The notes: generated from the letters alone by a model not told the origin. Shown: positions 44,291-53,802, counted from the stretch's first letter. The stretch is 64,000 nucleotides of DNA from Moraxellaceae bacterium (GCA_030680295.1 JAUXVU010000023.1:620001-684000); one strand, 5' to 3'. Translations and numbers: made by a program.

Positions 44291-45970
44291 ATGACAAAAA
44301 TCACCGACAATATGCGCAAATTTTCCTCACAGGTGGTTGATGGTGTAGAGGCCGCACCCGGCCGCGCCATGTTGCGTGCTGTAGGCTTCACCGATGAAGA
44401 CTTCAAAAAGCCACAAATTGGCATCGCTTCGACTTGGGCCAATGTCACGCCCTGCAATATGCACATCAATAAGTTGGCAGAAGAAGCTGAAAAAGGCGCC
44501 AATGACGCTGGTGGTAAGGGTGTAATTTTCAACACCATTACCGTTTCTGACGGCATTGCCAATGGCACGGAAGGCATGAAGTACTCGCTGGTATCACGCG
44601 AAGTCATTGCCGACTCCATTGAAACAGTGGCGGGTTGCGAAGGCTTTGACGGCATTGTTGCCGTTGGTGGTTGTGACAAAAACATGCCCGGCTGCATCAT
44701 CGGTATGGCGCGCCTAAATCGCCCCTCCATCTTTGTCTACGGCGGCACCATCAAGCCTGGTGCGGGCCACACCGACATCATTTCCGTTTTTGAAGCGGTT
44801 GGCCAACATGCCAAAGGTGATATCGACTTAATTCAAGTCAAGCAAATTGAAGACACTGCCATTCCTGGACCTGGCTCCTGTGGTGGCATGTACACTGCCA
44901 ATACCATGGCATCGGCCATTGAAGCACTGGGCATGTCATTACCGGGCTCAAGTGCCCAAAACGCCATTTCTAGCGACAAAGCATCAGACTGCTTCCGTGC
45001 TGGTCAACAAGTCGTCGAGCTGCTGGCTCGTGATATCAAGCCACGCGACATCATGACGCGCAAAGCATTTGAGAACTCTATTCGCGTAATTATTGCGTTG
45101 GCCGGATCAACCAATGGCGTGTTGCACTTACTGGCGATGGCTCACGCAGTTGATGTCCAACTCACGCTGGATGACTTTATTGAGATTGGCAAAACCACTC
45201 CTGTACTCGCTGACTTGCGTCCTTCAGGCCAATACATGATGTCTGAGTTGGTAGCCATTGGTGGCATTCAGCCACTGATGAAACGCATGTTAGATGCCGG
45301 TCTGCTGCACGGGGATGTAATGACAGTAACTGGTAAGACCCTAGCTGAAAATCTAGCCAATGTTGCCGACTACCCAGCAGGCCAAGACATTATTCGTCCA
45401 TTTGATAACCCCATCAAAAAAGACTCTCACTTGGTTATTTTAAGTGGCAACTTAGCCCCTACGGGTTCGGTCGCCAAAATCACCGGCAAAGAAGGTTTGC
45501 GCTTTGAAGGCTCGGCACGTGTTTACCATGGCGAAGAAGCTGCCCTTGCTGGCATTTTAAATGGTGAGGTGGTCGCGGGAGATGTCATCGTAATCCGTTA
45601 TGAAGGCCCCAAAGGTGGACCCGGCATGCGCGAGATGTTATCGCCAACATCAGCCGTCATGGGCAAGGGCTTAGGCAAAGAAGTGGCCTTGATTACCGAT
45701 GGTCGTTTCTCTGGTGGCTCACATGGATTTGTGGTTGGCCACATCACGCCAGAAGCGTTTGATGGCGGCCCTATCGCACTGCTTGAAAATGGCGACAAAA
45801 TTACCATCGATGCTGAAACACGTGAAATCAGCGTAGCGGTTTCTGAGGCGGACATGGCTAAGCGCCGTGCCAAGTGGGTTCAACCTAAACCGAACTACAC
45901 ACGTGGTGTTTTGGCAAAATATGCAAAACTGGTTTCCAGTGCTTCTGAAGGCGCGGTTACCGATAAATAG
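44291..45970 (+). CDS. ilvD: Dihydroxy-acid dehydratase
   Basis: A 559-residue iron-sulfur dehydratase of valine, leucine and isoleucine synthesis. Cluster ligands are Cys55 (VTPCNMHIN), Cys128 ([10 protein letters not shown]) and Cys197 ([14 protein letters not shown]), and the magnesium site and catalytic Ser lie in later blocks such as [12 protein letters not shown]. At about 560 residues it is the shorter form of the family, unlike the 616-residue E. coli enzyme. It follows argA by 12 bases and is probably in the same transcript. Confidence 0.95.
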   Translation: MTKITDNMRKFSSQVVDGVEAAPGRAMLRAVGFTDEDFKKPQIGIASTWANVTPCNMHINKLAEEAEKGANDAGGKGVIFNTITVSDGIANGTEGMKYSLVSREVIADSIETVAGCEGFDGIVAVGGCDKNMPGCIIGMARLNRPSIFVYGGTIKPGAGHTDIISVFEAVGQHAKGDIDLIQVKQIEDTAIPGPGSCGGMYTANTMASAIEALGMSLPGSSAQNAISSDKASDCFRAGQQVVELLARDIKPRDIMTRKAFENSIRVIIALAGSTNGVLHLLAMAHAVDVQLTLDDFIEIGKTTPVLADLRPSGQYMMSELVAIGGIQPLMKRMLDAGLLHGDVMTVTGKTLAENLANVADYPAGQDIIRPFDNPIKKDSHLVILSGNLAPTGSVAKITGKEGLRFEGSARVYHGEEAALAGILNGEVVAGDVIVIRYEGPKGGPGMREMLSPTSAVMGKGLGKEVALITDGRFSGGSHGFVVGHITPEAFDGGPIALLENGDKITIDAETREISVAVSEADMAKRRAKWVQPKPNYTRGVLAKYAKLVSSASEGAVTDK

Positions 45971-45992
45971 TACCGAAAAAAGGGAGTAAATT

Positions 45993-47336
45993 ATGGCATC
46001 GCTTAAAGGACTGCTTCAGCCAGCGCTGACCGGCCTACTAACTAGCGACGCCCTTCTCCAAACGCGTCGCCAAGGACTTGAAACTTGGCGACGTTTGGCT
46101 CGTTACCCACACCGTATTGGTGTGTGGTTACGCGCTGATGACCCCTACAGCTTTCTCCTATCTCAAGCACTACTGCAGTTTCGGCAGGACTTTCCCGATG
46201 TAGTGTGGGAGCTACATATACTACGTGGCGTTGATGAGCAAACCACCTCTGAACCAGAACGCTTAGCACGCTATGCCTTTCTGGACTCGCAGCGTCTAGC
46301 AAGCTGGTTAGACTTAAAAGCACCAAGCGTTGAGCAGTTAGATGCGACGCAACTCAAACTCACCGAAGCTGCACTTGTCGCAACATCCAATCAAAGTGAC
46401 CATGACGCACTAAAGTTGGCACACAAATTACTGAAAGCGCTATGGCAAGGTGACACTTCCAAAACCCAAGAATTGATACATCTTATTGAGTTACCCGCGC
46501 CACAAATCCTAAGTAAGCAACTCACCAATAACCGCGAACAACAACGCCGACAAGGGCATTATGCCAGTGCCATGCTGCATTATGCTGGCGAGTGGTATTG
46601 GGGCGTAGATCGTTTAGGACATTTGGCTGAACGGCTTAGTGATCTTGAGCTGGGCACACCAACACAACGCTGGCATCCAGACTTAGACAGCCATTTCTTA
46701 AATAACGAACCAACACAGCTGGCCAGCATTCGTGCTAGTGAAGGCCGCTTGGACTTTTATTTTTCTTTTCGTAGCCCATACTCTTATCTTGCACTGCAGG
46801 GTGCACGTGACCTTGCCGAACACTATGGTTTGCGATTAGTGATGCGCCCTGTGCTACCCATGGTAATGCGTGGCTTACCTGTACCCGATAGTAAAAAGCG
46901 TTACATTCTGGAAGATGCTTCGCGCGAAGCACGACGCCAACGAATTCCCTTTGGACGTATTTGTGACCCATTAGGTGCTGGCGTGGAGCGTTGCTTGGCG
47001 GTATGGCTAAAAGCAGAAAGCAGTCATCAGCGTGGCTTTGATTTTATCAATGCTGCCGCTCGCCGCATTTGGAGCGAAGGCGCCGACATGAGTCAGAATG
47101 CACCATTATTGGCAGCGGCCAAAGAAGCTGGGCTGAAGGCTATTGATGTCAAAATCGCACTCGCCGATAACAGCTGGCGTGAGCGTGTCGAGCGCCATCG
47201 CAAAGCACTGTATGAAATGCAACTCTGGGGCGTTCCGTCATTTGTGCTTCGTGTCAATGAGCAGCGCTGTGCTACTTGGGGCCAAGACCGCTTATGGGTT
47301 ATTGAAGACGCACTTCATCAGCTGGTGACAAAATGA
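45993..47336 (+). CDS. DsbA-like (2-hydroxychromene isomerase family) protein with internal duplication
   Basis: A 447-residue protein of two related halves. The C-terminal half (from about residue 250) starts RLDFYFSFRSPYSYLALQGA and looks like the DsbA-fold family of 2-hydroxychromene-2-carboxylate isomerases and kappa-class glutathione transferases, ending with LWGVPSFVLRVNEQRCATWG. The N-terminal half has RIGVWLRADDPYSFLLSQAL in the equivalent place but is otherwise degenerate. No CxxC is present, so it is not a disulfide oxidase. Single-domain forms are common; a fused pair is unusual. GGGAG precedes the ATG. No pathway partner is adjacent. Confidence 0.72.
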   Translation: MASLKGLLQPALTGLLTSDALLQTRRQGLETWRRLARYPHRIGVWLRADDPYSFLLSQALLQFRQDFPDVVWELHILRGVDEQTTSEPERLARYAFLDSQRLASWLDLKAPSVEQLDATQLKLTEAALVATSNQSDHDALKLAHKLLKALWQGDTSKTQELIHLIELPAPQILSKQLTNNREQQRRQGHYASAMLHYAGEWYWGVDRLGHLAERLSDLELGTPTQRWHPDLDSHFLNNEPTQLASIRASEGRLDFYFSFRSPYSYLALQGARDLAEHYGLRLVMRPVLPMVMRGLPVPDSKKRYILEDASREARRQRIPFGRICDPLGAGVERCLAVWLKAESSHQRGFDFINAAARRIWSEGADMSQNAPLLAAAKEAGLKAIDVKIALADNSWRERVERHRKALYEMQLWGVPSFVLRVNEQRCATWGQDRLWVIEDALHQLVTK

Positions 47337-47409
47337 CACTTGTTAGGTTTGAGCTTCTACGTTAGCGTCATGCTCATTACAAAAGTGTTCATTTAAATAG
47401 GAAAGCTCA

Positions 47410-47775
47410 ATGAGCGAGACCGTCGTTGTCCTTGGTGCCAGCCCAAAACCAGAGCGTTACAGCCATCGAGCAGTGACCTTGCTACAAGCCAACGGACATC
47501 ACGTCATCCCGGTCAATCCTGGCCAAAGTTTTATAAACGAATTACCGGTAGCTCGCAGCCTAAGCGACATCACCCACGCGGTAGACACCGTATCGATTTA
47601 TGTCAGCCCTAACTTACTCGAACGCATGATGGGTGACTTAATAGCACTCGCTCCAAAGCGTGTAATTTTTAATCCTGGCAGCGAACGTAACGACTTAAGC
47701 AGCCGCCTAAACGATGCTGGCATTGCTAATGAAGAAGCCTGCACCCTCGTCTTACTGCGTACAGGTCAGTTTTAG
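47410..47775 (+). CDS. CoA-binding domain protein, YccU-like
   Basis: A 121-residue single-domain Rossmann protein. ETVVVLGASPKPERYSHRAV is the nucleotide-binding loop and GHHVIPVNPGQS, SIYVSPNLLERMMGDL and RVIFNPGSER follow the CoA-binding domain of succinyl-CoA-synthetase-like proteins. Such free-standing domains bind CoA; their task is unknown. It is 73 bases after the DsbA-like gene. Confidence 0.85.
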   Translation: MSETVVVLGASPKPERYSHRAVTLLQANGHHVIPVNPGQSFINELPVARSLSDITHAVDTVSIYVSPNLLERMMGDLIALAPKRVIFNPGSERNDLSSRLNDAGIANEEACTLVLLRTGQF

Positions 47776-47826
47776 TCGCTGCAAATCGCGTATCATGCAG
47801 ACACTTGTTGATCTGATGAATACACC

Positions 47827-48672
47827 ATGAATTATCGCCACCTATACCACGCCGGCAACTTTGCCGATGTCATGAAACATGCCCTACTAGTGGGCCTTCT
47901 GAATGCCCTAAAGAAAAAAGATAAACCCTTTTGTTATGTCGACAGTCATGCTGGTGCGGGTGTTTATGACCTGCACGCTGCCGCTGCACGCAAAACCGGT
48001 GAAGCCGAATTAGGTTTTGGCCGTCTGCAAGATCATCGCGGCGCACCGCCCATGGTTGCAGACTATTTACGTGCGGTGCTTACTCGCCAAGCAGCCGGTG
48101 CACGCAGTGACTATCCCGGCTCACCGTGGCTGGCTGTTAATGCCTTGCGTGAACAAGACCAAGCAATCTTGCTTGAATTACAGCACGCCGAAGCCGACAG
48201 CCTTCGTTACCACTTTAATCGCGATAGTCGTGTTGGTGTGCATGAGCGTAATGCCTATGAAGGCTTGCCCGCTCTATTACCGCCACCGATCAAACGCGGT
48301 TTGGTACTAATCGATCCGCCCTACGAAGAAGAACGTGATCATTTCCCCGAAGTAGTTAGCCTGCTTTTGAAATGCTGGACTAAATGGCCTACCGGCATGT
48401 ATGCCGTCTGGTATCCCATCAAGCAGCGAGCCAATATTGTGCGCTTTCATCGGAATCTGATGCAAAGCGGTATTACCCGCATGTTAGCGTGTGAGCTGCT
48501 GATGCAACCGGACGACAATGCATTAGGACTTAACGGCAGCGGATTGATCATTGTCAATCCGCCGTTTGGATTTGACCGTGATGCCAGCCAAGCCATGGCA
48601 TGGCTGCTGCCACAACTGTCTGACCATCCGCAACGTAAGCAACAAATTCGTTGGCTAGCAAATTTAGAGTAA
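47827..48672 (+). CDS. rlmJ: 23S rRNA (adenine-2030-N6)-methyltransferase RlmJ
   Basis: A 281-residue SAM-dependent methyltransferase. The start MNYRHLYHAGNFADVMKHAL is characteristic of RlmJ (YhiR), and VLIDPPYEEERDH holds the N6-adenine DPPY catalytic motif. YVDSHAGAGVYDL is the SAM-binding segment. It modifies A2030 in domain V of 23S rRNA. It stands alone between the CoA-binding gene and the SCP2-ADH pair. Confidence 0.95.
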   Translation: MNYRHLYHAGNFADVMKHALLVGLLNALKKKDKPFCYVDSHAGAGVYDLHAAAARKTGEAELGFGRLQDHRGAPPMVADYLRAVLTRQAAGARSDYPGSPWLAVNALREQDQAILLELQHAEADSLRYHFNRDSRVGVHERNAYEGLPALLPPPIKRGLVLIDPPYEEERDHFPEVVSLLLKCWTKWPTGMYAVWYPIKQRANIVRFHRNLMQSGITRMLACELLMQPDDNALGLNGSGLIIVNPPFGFDRDASQAMAWLLPQLSDHPQRKQQIRWLANLE

Positions 48673-48719
48673 ATGCTCTAGACTTTGCGCTCGTTAATTA
48701 GTGTCCTCGAGAACACATA

Positions 48720-49259
48720 ATGAAAAATGACAAACTTTCGCTAGAAAAACTGAACTATCAGGCGCAAAAAGCCTATGTCGCCACCATGATGAAAATCATT
48801 GGCAACGGCTTGGCTGCTATGTCGACTCGTGATGAAGAAGCGCGTAACGAGTTGCGTAGCATCCGCCCTGGTTTTGTTATGCAAATGACGGTATTCCCCA
48901 GCGGCCCCACCTTTACCCTTCAAGTAGGTGAAAATGGTAGTGCCAAGGTATTAGCCGATGCACCGGGCCGTCCTGATCTGGTCATTCGTTTTAAGCATGT
49001 TAGCCACGCTTTCCAAGTGTTTTCTTTCCAAGAAGGCACGGCGCGCGCGTTTGCCAACGACCGCATGGTGGTTGATGGCTCCTTAGGTGAAGCCATGATT
49101 TTTGTGCGCTGCCTAAACAAAATGCAGCAACTGATTCTGCCTAAATTTATCGCCCAAGGCATCATCAAGCGTTATGACGAAAACCTTGGTTTAGCGGAAA
49201 AACTTAGCAAAGCGACCCGTATTTACGGTGAAGTTTTCAAAAATATCATTCGAGGATAA
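48720..49259 (+). CDS. SCP2 sterol-binding-domain protein
   Basis: A 179-residue protein with the SCP2 lipid-transfer fold: GFVMQMTVFPSGPTFTLQVG, then GRPDLVIRFKHVSHAFQVF, then RMVVDGSLGEAMIFVRC. It probably binds a fatty acyl chain or a similar lipid in the cytoplasm. Its stop is 4 bases before the start of the iron alcohol dehydrogenase, whose ribosome site lies inside this gene (CGAGGAT), so the two are a unit. UbiJ at 36123 is a different SCP2 protein. Specific function unknown. Confidence 0.78.
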   Translation: MKNDKLSLEKLNYQAQKAYVATMMKIIGNGLAAMSTRDEEARNELRSIRPGFVMQMTVFPSGPTFTLQVGENGSAKVLADAPGRPDLVIRFKHVSHAFQVFSFQEGTARAFANDRMVVDGSLGEAMIFVRCLNKMQQLILPKFIAQGIIKRYDENLGLAEKLSKATRIYGEVFKNIIRG

Positions 49260-49263
49260 GCAT

Positions 49264-50451
49264 ATGAGCAAGCCGTATTACGAATTTTTCTGCCCGGTAA
49301 AAGTCATCGCTGGTCATAAAGCACTGGAAAACATTCCATTTGAATTAAAGTCATTGGGCGCCAAAAAGCCGATGATTATTACTGACAAAGGCGTTCGTGC
49401 CGTGGGCCTACTGACTCACCTTGAAGAGTCATTTGCCGCCGCCGAAACTGAAGTTACCGCCATTTTTGATGATGTGCCGCCCGATAGCAGCTTAAACACA
49501 GTTCGTGCCGCAGCCCAAGCCTTCCGTGACGCTGGCTGTGACAGCATTATCGCTGTCGGTGGTGGCTCGGTTATCGACACCTCCAAAGCGGTCAATATTT
49601 TGGTCACCTTTGGTGGCGACGACTTGCTGGCTTATTCTGGCGCGCATAATTTGCCACACCCGATGAAGCCATTTTTTGTTGTGCCAACTACTTCCGGCAC
49701 TGGCTCAGAAGTCACTTCCGTTGCCGTCATCTCTGACACAGCTCGCGACTTAAAAATCCCGTTTGCCTCTTACTTCATGATGCCAAACGCCGCTGTATTA
49801 GATTCGCGCATGACCCTAACATTACCGCCTCATATCACTGCCATGACAGGCATGGATGCAATGACTCATGCGGTAGAAGCCTTCACCTGCATGGCCGCCA
49901 ACCCGATTAGCGATGCTTATGCGACTGCTGCTATTAAAAAGATCAGCGCAAACCTGCTAAAGGTTTTAGACAACCCATCCGATGCTGATGGCCGCCTAGA
50001 ATTGGCACAAGCCTCAACCATGGCGGGCATTGCCTTCTCGAATGCTATGGTGGGTTTAGTACACTCCTTAGGTCACGCTACCGGCGGTGTTTGCCACTTG
50101 CCACACGGCCTAGTGATGAACCTATACATGCCATATGTGCTGGAATATAACTTAGACACCAACGGCGACCGCATTGCTGAACTGTTGCTACCATTGGCTG
50201 GCGCTGATGTATATTCCGCCACACCAGCTGCTGAACGCGCCGTAAAAGCCATCGCTACCATTCGTGAAATGCGCGATGCCATTTATGATCGTTGCAAGCT
50301 GCCACGCACACTGCAGGAAACTGGCAAAGTGAGCCGCGAACAATTGCCATTGATTGCCGATCAAGCCATCAACGACGGTTCGATTATTTTCAACCCGAAA
50401 GAAACTGATCGTGCTGACTTGTTAGCGATTTTAGAGCGCGCTTGGGGCTAA
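49264..50451 (+). CDS. Iron-containing alcohol dehydrogenase
   Basis: A 395-residue group III alcohol dehydrogenase. NAD(P) is bound by IIAVGGGSVIDTSKAVN and TTSGTGSEVTSVAVI; metal ligands lie in TGMDAMTHAVEAF and the pair of His in LVHSLGHATGGVCHLPHG. It interconverts alcohols with aldehydes; substrate cannot be read from sequence. The tight link to the SCP2 gene suggests a long-chain or lipid-like substrate, which is inference. Its stop interlocks with cysQ through CTAA. The start at 49264 is fixed by GAGGAT upstream. Confidence 0.9.
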   Translation: MSKPYYEFFCPVKVIAGHKALENIPFELKSLGAKKPMIITDKGVRAVGLLTHLEESFAAAETEVTAIFDDVPPDSSLNTVRAAAQAFRDAGCDSIIAVGGGSVIDTSKAVNILVTFGGDDLLAYSGAHNLPHPMKPFFVVPTTSGTGSEVTSVAVISDTARDLKIPFASYFMMPNAAVLDSRMTLTLPPHITAMTGMDAMTHAVEAFTCMAANPISDAYATAAIKKISANLLKVLDNPSDADGRLELAQASTMAGIAFSNAMVGLVHSLGHATGGVCHLPHGLVMNLYMPYVLEYNLDTNGDRIAELLLPLAGADVYSATPAAERAVKAIATIREMRDAIYDRCKLPRTLQETGKVSREQLPLIADQAINDGSIIFNPKETDRADLLAILERAWG

Positions 50452-51275
50452 TTTAAGTCACCCCAACAGGCCAACCAATCCGCCAGTGGCTGCCCGACGG
50501 CAACAAAGTCGTCATTCAGCAGCGACTGGCGCTGGTTATAACGAAACGGTCGCCCATGACTATCCACTAAATACCCACCGGCTTCTTCTAAAATAATTTG
50601 CGCTGCTGCGGTGTCCCACTCACTGGTCGGACCAAATCGTGGACTTGCATGCGCTGAGCCCTCTGCCACTGCACACAGCTTTAATGACGAGCCTTTAGGC
50701 TGCGTTGACACGTCGCCCCAACGCGCACTCGCCGCTTGCTCAAAAGCCGCTAAGCGCTGTAAACCATGGCGCCGACTGCTTAGTAGTTTTATTGGAGCCT
50801 GTGCGTTGGCCACTTGAATTGGCTGACGCCCTTGCGCATCAATACGGAAACTACCCAACCCTTTGGCAGCCACATAGGCCACGCCAGTTACTGGCGCCAA
50901 AATCACACCCAACACCACGTGGCCGCTATCGATCAAGGCAATATTGACGCTGAACTCATCATTGCGCGCCAAAAACTCTTTGGTGCCATCGAGTGGATCA
51001 ACCATCCAACACGCAGGCCAGCTTAGTCGCTGACTCAGTTCTGCCGCGGATGACTCCTCTGACAGCAGTGGCAATGCTGACCAAGGCTTAGACAAACTCA
51101 ACAAACCCTTGGCTATCACCGTATGTGCTGCTTGATCTGCGGCAGTTAATGGCGAATCATCCCCTTTGGTTTGCACACTCCACAGTTCTGGCTTGGCATA
51201 AATGGCCAAAATAGCCTGACCTGCTTGCTGTGCTATCAACAAAACATCATTGATTAATGAGGGCGTAAGCTGCAT
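50448..51275 (-). CDS. cysQ: 3'(2'),5'-bisphosphate nucleotidase
   Basis: A 275-residue inositol-monophosphatase-fold enzyme. It removes the 3' phosphate of PAP, the by-product of sulfate assimilation and acyl carrier protein transfer. LPLLSEESS, VDPLDGTKEFLARN and TSEWDTAAAQIILEEAGG are the three metal-binding blocks. It is divergent from yrfG across about 46 bases. A different phosphatase of the same fold, such as SuhB, is less likely given KEFL after DGT. Confidence 0.93.
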   Translation of the reverse strand: MQLTPSLINDVLLIAQQAGQAILAIYAKPELWSVQTKGDDSPLTAADQAAHTVIAKGLLSLSKPWSALPLLSEESSAAELSQRLSWPACWMVDPLDGTKEFLARNDEFSVNIALIDSGHVVLGVILAPVTGVAYVAAKGLGSFRIDAQGRQPIQVANAQAPIKLLSSRRHGLQRLAAFEQAASARWGDVSTQPKGSSLKLCAVAEGSAHASPRFGPTSEWDTAAAQIILEEAGGYLVDSHGRPFRYNQRQSLLNDDFVAVGQPLADWLACWGDLN

Positions 51276-51321
51276 AAATGGCTCTCGTTTTTCTTAGCTT
51301 AATGGGTCACAGGATACCGCG

Positions 51322-51975
51322 ATGATCGACTGGCAGGACATAGACACCGTCATATTAGACATGGACGGCACGGTATTGGACCTACATTTCGACAATCGCT
51401 TTTGGATGCAGCACTTACCTGCTGCTTATGCTCGTCATCATCAACTATCACCACAAGCAGGTTTAGACGAATTGCTAGGCCGCTTTGCCCGCTTTGAAGG
51501 CTCGCTGCAATGGTATTGTGTAGACTTCTGGAGTGAACAAGTAGGCTTTGATGTGGCTGAATTAAAGAATGACTTAAAGCATTTAATTCGCGAACGTGCC
51601 GATGCTTTTTCTTTTCTAGAACAACTGCAGCGCAGTGGCCGACAAGTGATCTTGGCTACCAACGCACATCGCGCCAGCCTAGAGTTAAAGCTGGCTGAAG
51701 CCGCCTTGGGTCAATATTTTCAGGCCATTGTCAGTTCACACGACTATGGCTTTGCCAAAGAAGACCAACGCTTCTGGCAAGCATTACAACAAGCCCACCC
51801 CTTTAGCCCCGAACGCAGCTTATTTATTGATGACAGTGAAGCCGTGCTGCGCTCCGCCGAAACCTTTGGTATTCGTTATTTGTTGACCATCACCCAACCT
51901 GATAGCGAACGACCGCCGCGCCAAGACTTACACTTCCCTGCACTAAACAACTTCGCCGAACTGGGTGCGCCATGA
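51322..51975 (+). CDS. yrfG: GMP/IMP 5'-nucleotidase, YrfG-like HAD hydrolase
   Basis: A 217-residue HAD-superfamily phosphatase. TVILDMDGTVLDLHFDNRFW carries the nucleophile Asp in DMDGT, with a later Thr in ATNAHRASLEL and Asp pair in LFIDDSEAVLRSA. DLHFDNRFW is typical of the YrfG subgroup, which releases phosphate from IMP and GMP in enterics. It is followed by hslR with a 4-base overlap, as in E. coli. Confidence 0.9.
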   Translation: MIDWQDIDTVILDMDGTVLDLHFDNRFWMQHLPAAYARHHQLSPQAGLDELLGRFARFEGSLQWYCVDFWSEQVGFDVAELKNDLKHLIRERADAFSFLEQLQRSGRQVILATNAHRASLELKLAEAALGQYFQAIVSSHDYGFAKEDQRFWQALQQAHPFSPERSLFIDDSEAVLRSAETFGIRYLLTITQPDSERPPRQDLHFPALNNFAELGAP

Positions 51976-52361
51976 CGGAAACCAGCGGGGTTCGTATCGA
52001 CAAATGGTTATGGGCCGCACGTTTTTTTAAAACACGTAGCCTGGCCAAAGAAGCCATTGAAGGCGGTCATGTGCACTGCGAAGGCCAGCGTTTAAAAGTC
52101 AGCCGCGAAGTGAGTGTGGGCATGACCTTACGCATACGACAGGGCCATAGCGATAAAACGGTATTAGTTAGCGCCGTTAGTGCGGTACGCGGGCCTGCCA
52201 GTGTGGCGCAAACTCTCTATAGCGAAACCGAAGACAGCATCACCGCCCGCGAACAATTACAAGTCGAGCGCAAAGCACTGAACTTGGCACACCCCGATCA
52301 TCGGCCAAACAAAAAAGAGCGCCGGCAAATTGTGCGCTTCCAACGAAGAGTTGCTGAATAA
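51972..52361 (+). CDS. hslR: Heat-shock protein 15, ribosome-associated
   Basis: A 129-residue protein with an S4 RNA-binding domain at the start (VRIDKWLWAARFFKTRSLAK, then GGHVHCEGQRLKVSR) and a basic tail (RPNKKERRQIVRFQRR). Hsp15 binds free 50S subunits that carry a stalled peptidyl-tRNA, allowing rescue. The gene follows yrfG as in enterics, and its stop overlaps the next start by one base. Confidence 0.93.
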   Translation: MTETSGVRIDKWLWAARFFKTRSLAKEAIEGGHVHCEGQRLKVSREVSVGMTLRIRQGHSDKTVLVSAVSAVRGPASVAQTLYSETEDSITAREQLQVERKALNLAHPDHRPNKKERRQIVRFQRRVAE

Positions 52362-53038
52362 TGATACGCAGCTTGCCACGCTGGGTTTGGGTCAGCGCAT
52401 GGTTGTTAGCAAGCTTTGCTGGCCTGATTAATGTCGTTGGCTTTTTAAGCTTTTCACAAGAGGCCATCACCCACCTGACGGGTACCACCAGCCTGCTCAC
52501 TATGGGGCTGGTGTTTAACAACCACGCGCTAGCAATCAACTCAGCCGCTATTATTTTGGCCTATCTATTGGGCACATTTATTAGTGGCCTTATTACCTTG
52601 GATAAAAGCTTAGAGCTAGGACGCCGGTATGGTGCCGTGCTCATGTTGGAGTCACTGTTATTAGTCATTGCAGCGCTGGCCTTGAATAAAAACCTAGCCG
52701 CCGGACTGTGGTTGGCAGCTTGTGCCTGCGGCCTGCAAAATGCCATGTCGACAACCTATAGTGGCGCCGTCATTCGCACAACTCACCTAACCGGCATGCT
52801 CACCGATTTAGGTATTTTTTTAGGCCAAGCCCTGCGTGGTTTAAAGATGGAGTATCGTCGCCTAGGCATGAGCGCCAATGTCATTAGCGGCTTTTTTATT
52901 GGCGGCCTTGTTGGTGCATTTTCATTTCTGCACTGGGGTTATTTTGCGTTACTGATTCCTGCCAGCATCACTGGCCTGACCGGTTTTTTATACTTGCTTT
53001 GGACACTCAAGCATCCGCGACGACGCATTCCCAAGTAG
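52361..53038 (+). CDS. DUF1275 (YoaK-like) membrane protein
   Basis: A 225-residue protein with about six hydrophobic segments. FAGLINVVGFLSFSQEAITHLTG-type start and CACGLQNAMSTTYSGAVIRT followed by HLTGMLTDLGIFLG are signatures of DUF1275. Function is unknown across the family. The 3' end overlaps the convergent FAH-family gene by 32 bases. No obvious partner is adjacent. Confidence 0.85.
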   Translation: MIRSLPRWVWVSAWLLASFAGLINVVGFLSFSQEAITHLTGTTSLLTMGLVFNNHALAINSAAIILAYLLGTFISGLITLDKSLELGRRYGAVLMLESLLLVIAALALNKNLAAGLWLAACACGLQNAMSTTYSGAVIRTTHLTGMLTDLGIFLGQALRGLKMEYRRLGMSANVISGFFIGGLVGAFSFLHWGYFALLIPASITGLTGFLYLLWTLKHPRRRIPK

Positions 53039-53684
53039 CCTGTACTGGACTTAACAAACTTAAACTAAGTCTGTCATTTGGCTTGAGTGCTGCCACACCT
53101 TCTGGCGTTCCTGTCATCACAATATCACCGGGCTGCAGCGTAAATATGCCCGCAATAAACTCAAGCATGACCTCAATACTGGTGATCATGTCGGCACTAC
53201 AACCGGCCTGACGGCATTGGCCGTTTACCAATAACTCAAACTCAATGGCATGCCAGTCTGTAAATTTATCAGCCGGCAAAAAAGTGCCCATCGGTGCCGC
53301 ACTATCAAATGCCTTAGCCACTTCCCAGGGGTGTCCCTGCTGCTTTAATTGCTGCTGCACATCACGCAGGGTTAGATCCAAACCTAAGCCTATACCCACC
53401 ACTGCTTGGCGGACCTGCTCTTTAGTAACGTGACCAGACAAGGTCTGACCAATCAGCACACAGATTTCAGTCTCATGATGGCACTCACCACGTCCCTGCG
53501 GTATGTGAATGGGCTGATGCAGCGGGACCAAGGCTGTCGCTGGCTTCAGAAACAACATCGGCGCATCCGGCACCGCATTACCTAACTCTTTAGCGTGGGC
53601 AGCATAGTTGCGACCGATGCAAACGAGCTTACCGACTGGAAGGTTTATGTCAGTGCCGTTTTGCCATTGGTGTTTGTAGGTCAT
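53007..53684 (-). CDS. Fumarylacetoacetate hydrolase family protein
   Basis: A 225-residue FAH-fold protein. LVCIGRNYAAHAKELGN starts the domain, and the metal ligands are in CHHETEICVLIG, and later in GLGLDLTLRDVQ, with VMTGTPEGVAALKP near the end. Relatives hydrolyse C-C bonds of diketo acids or decarboxylate oxaloacetate. The substrate here is unknown, though position downstream of D-2-hydroxyglutarate dehydrogenase hints at keto acids. I start at the ATG at 53684 (MTYKHQWQNG); the frame stays open far upstream but only through a repeat element, so the longer form is rejected. Confidence 0.85.
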   Translation of the reverse strand: MTYKHQWQNGTDINLPVGKLVCIGRNYAAHAKELGNAVPDAPMLFLKPATALVPLHQPIHIPQGRGECHHETEICVLIGQTLSGHVTKEQVRQAVVGIGLGLDLTLRDVQQQLKQQGHPWEVAKAFDSAAPMGTFLPADKFTDWHAIEFELLVNGQCRQAGCSADMITSIEVMLEFIAGIFTLQPGDIVMTGTPEGVAALKPNDRLSLSLLSPVQATWECVVADA

Positions 53685-53701
53685 GGTTTTTCTCATTTTT
53701 T

Positions 53702-53802
53702 GGGTGGGGTTGCAGTGGTTGAGGATCGCCGTGAATACATCCCTGTAGGCTACGGCGCGCCATCCTTGGCGCGCACGTTCCCCAACCACTGCAACCCCAC
53801 CC
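53702..53802 (-). repeat. Nested palindromic element, copy A
   Basis: A 101-base element. Its outer arms, 20 bases at 53702-53721 and 53783-53802 (GGGTGGGGTTGCAGTGGTTG and its exact complement), enclose an asymmetric core with an inner hairpin, GCGCGCCA at 53755-53762 pairing with TGGCGCGC at 53767-53774. The core is a near copy of that in the second element (53851-53953), in the opposite orientation. It begins 18 bases upstream of the FAH-family start codon. No transposase is nearby, so it is a non-coding mobile or regulatory repeat. Confidence 0.85.

Noticed and set aside
44275-44730. Minus-strand frame of 151 codons opposite ilvD
   Set aside because: Antisense to the highly conserved 5' part of ilvD; no independent signals.
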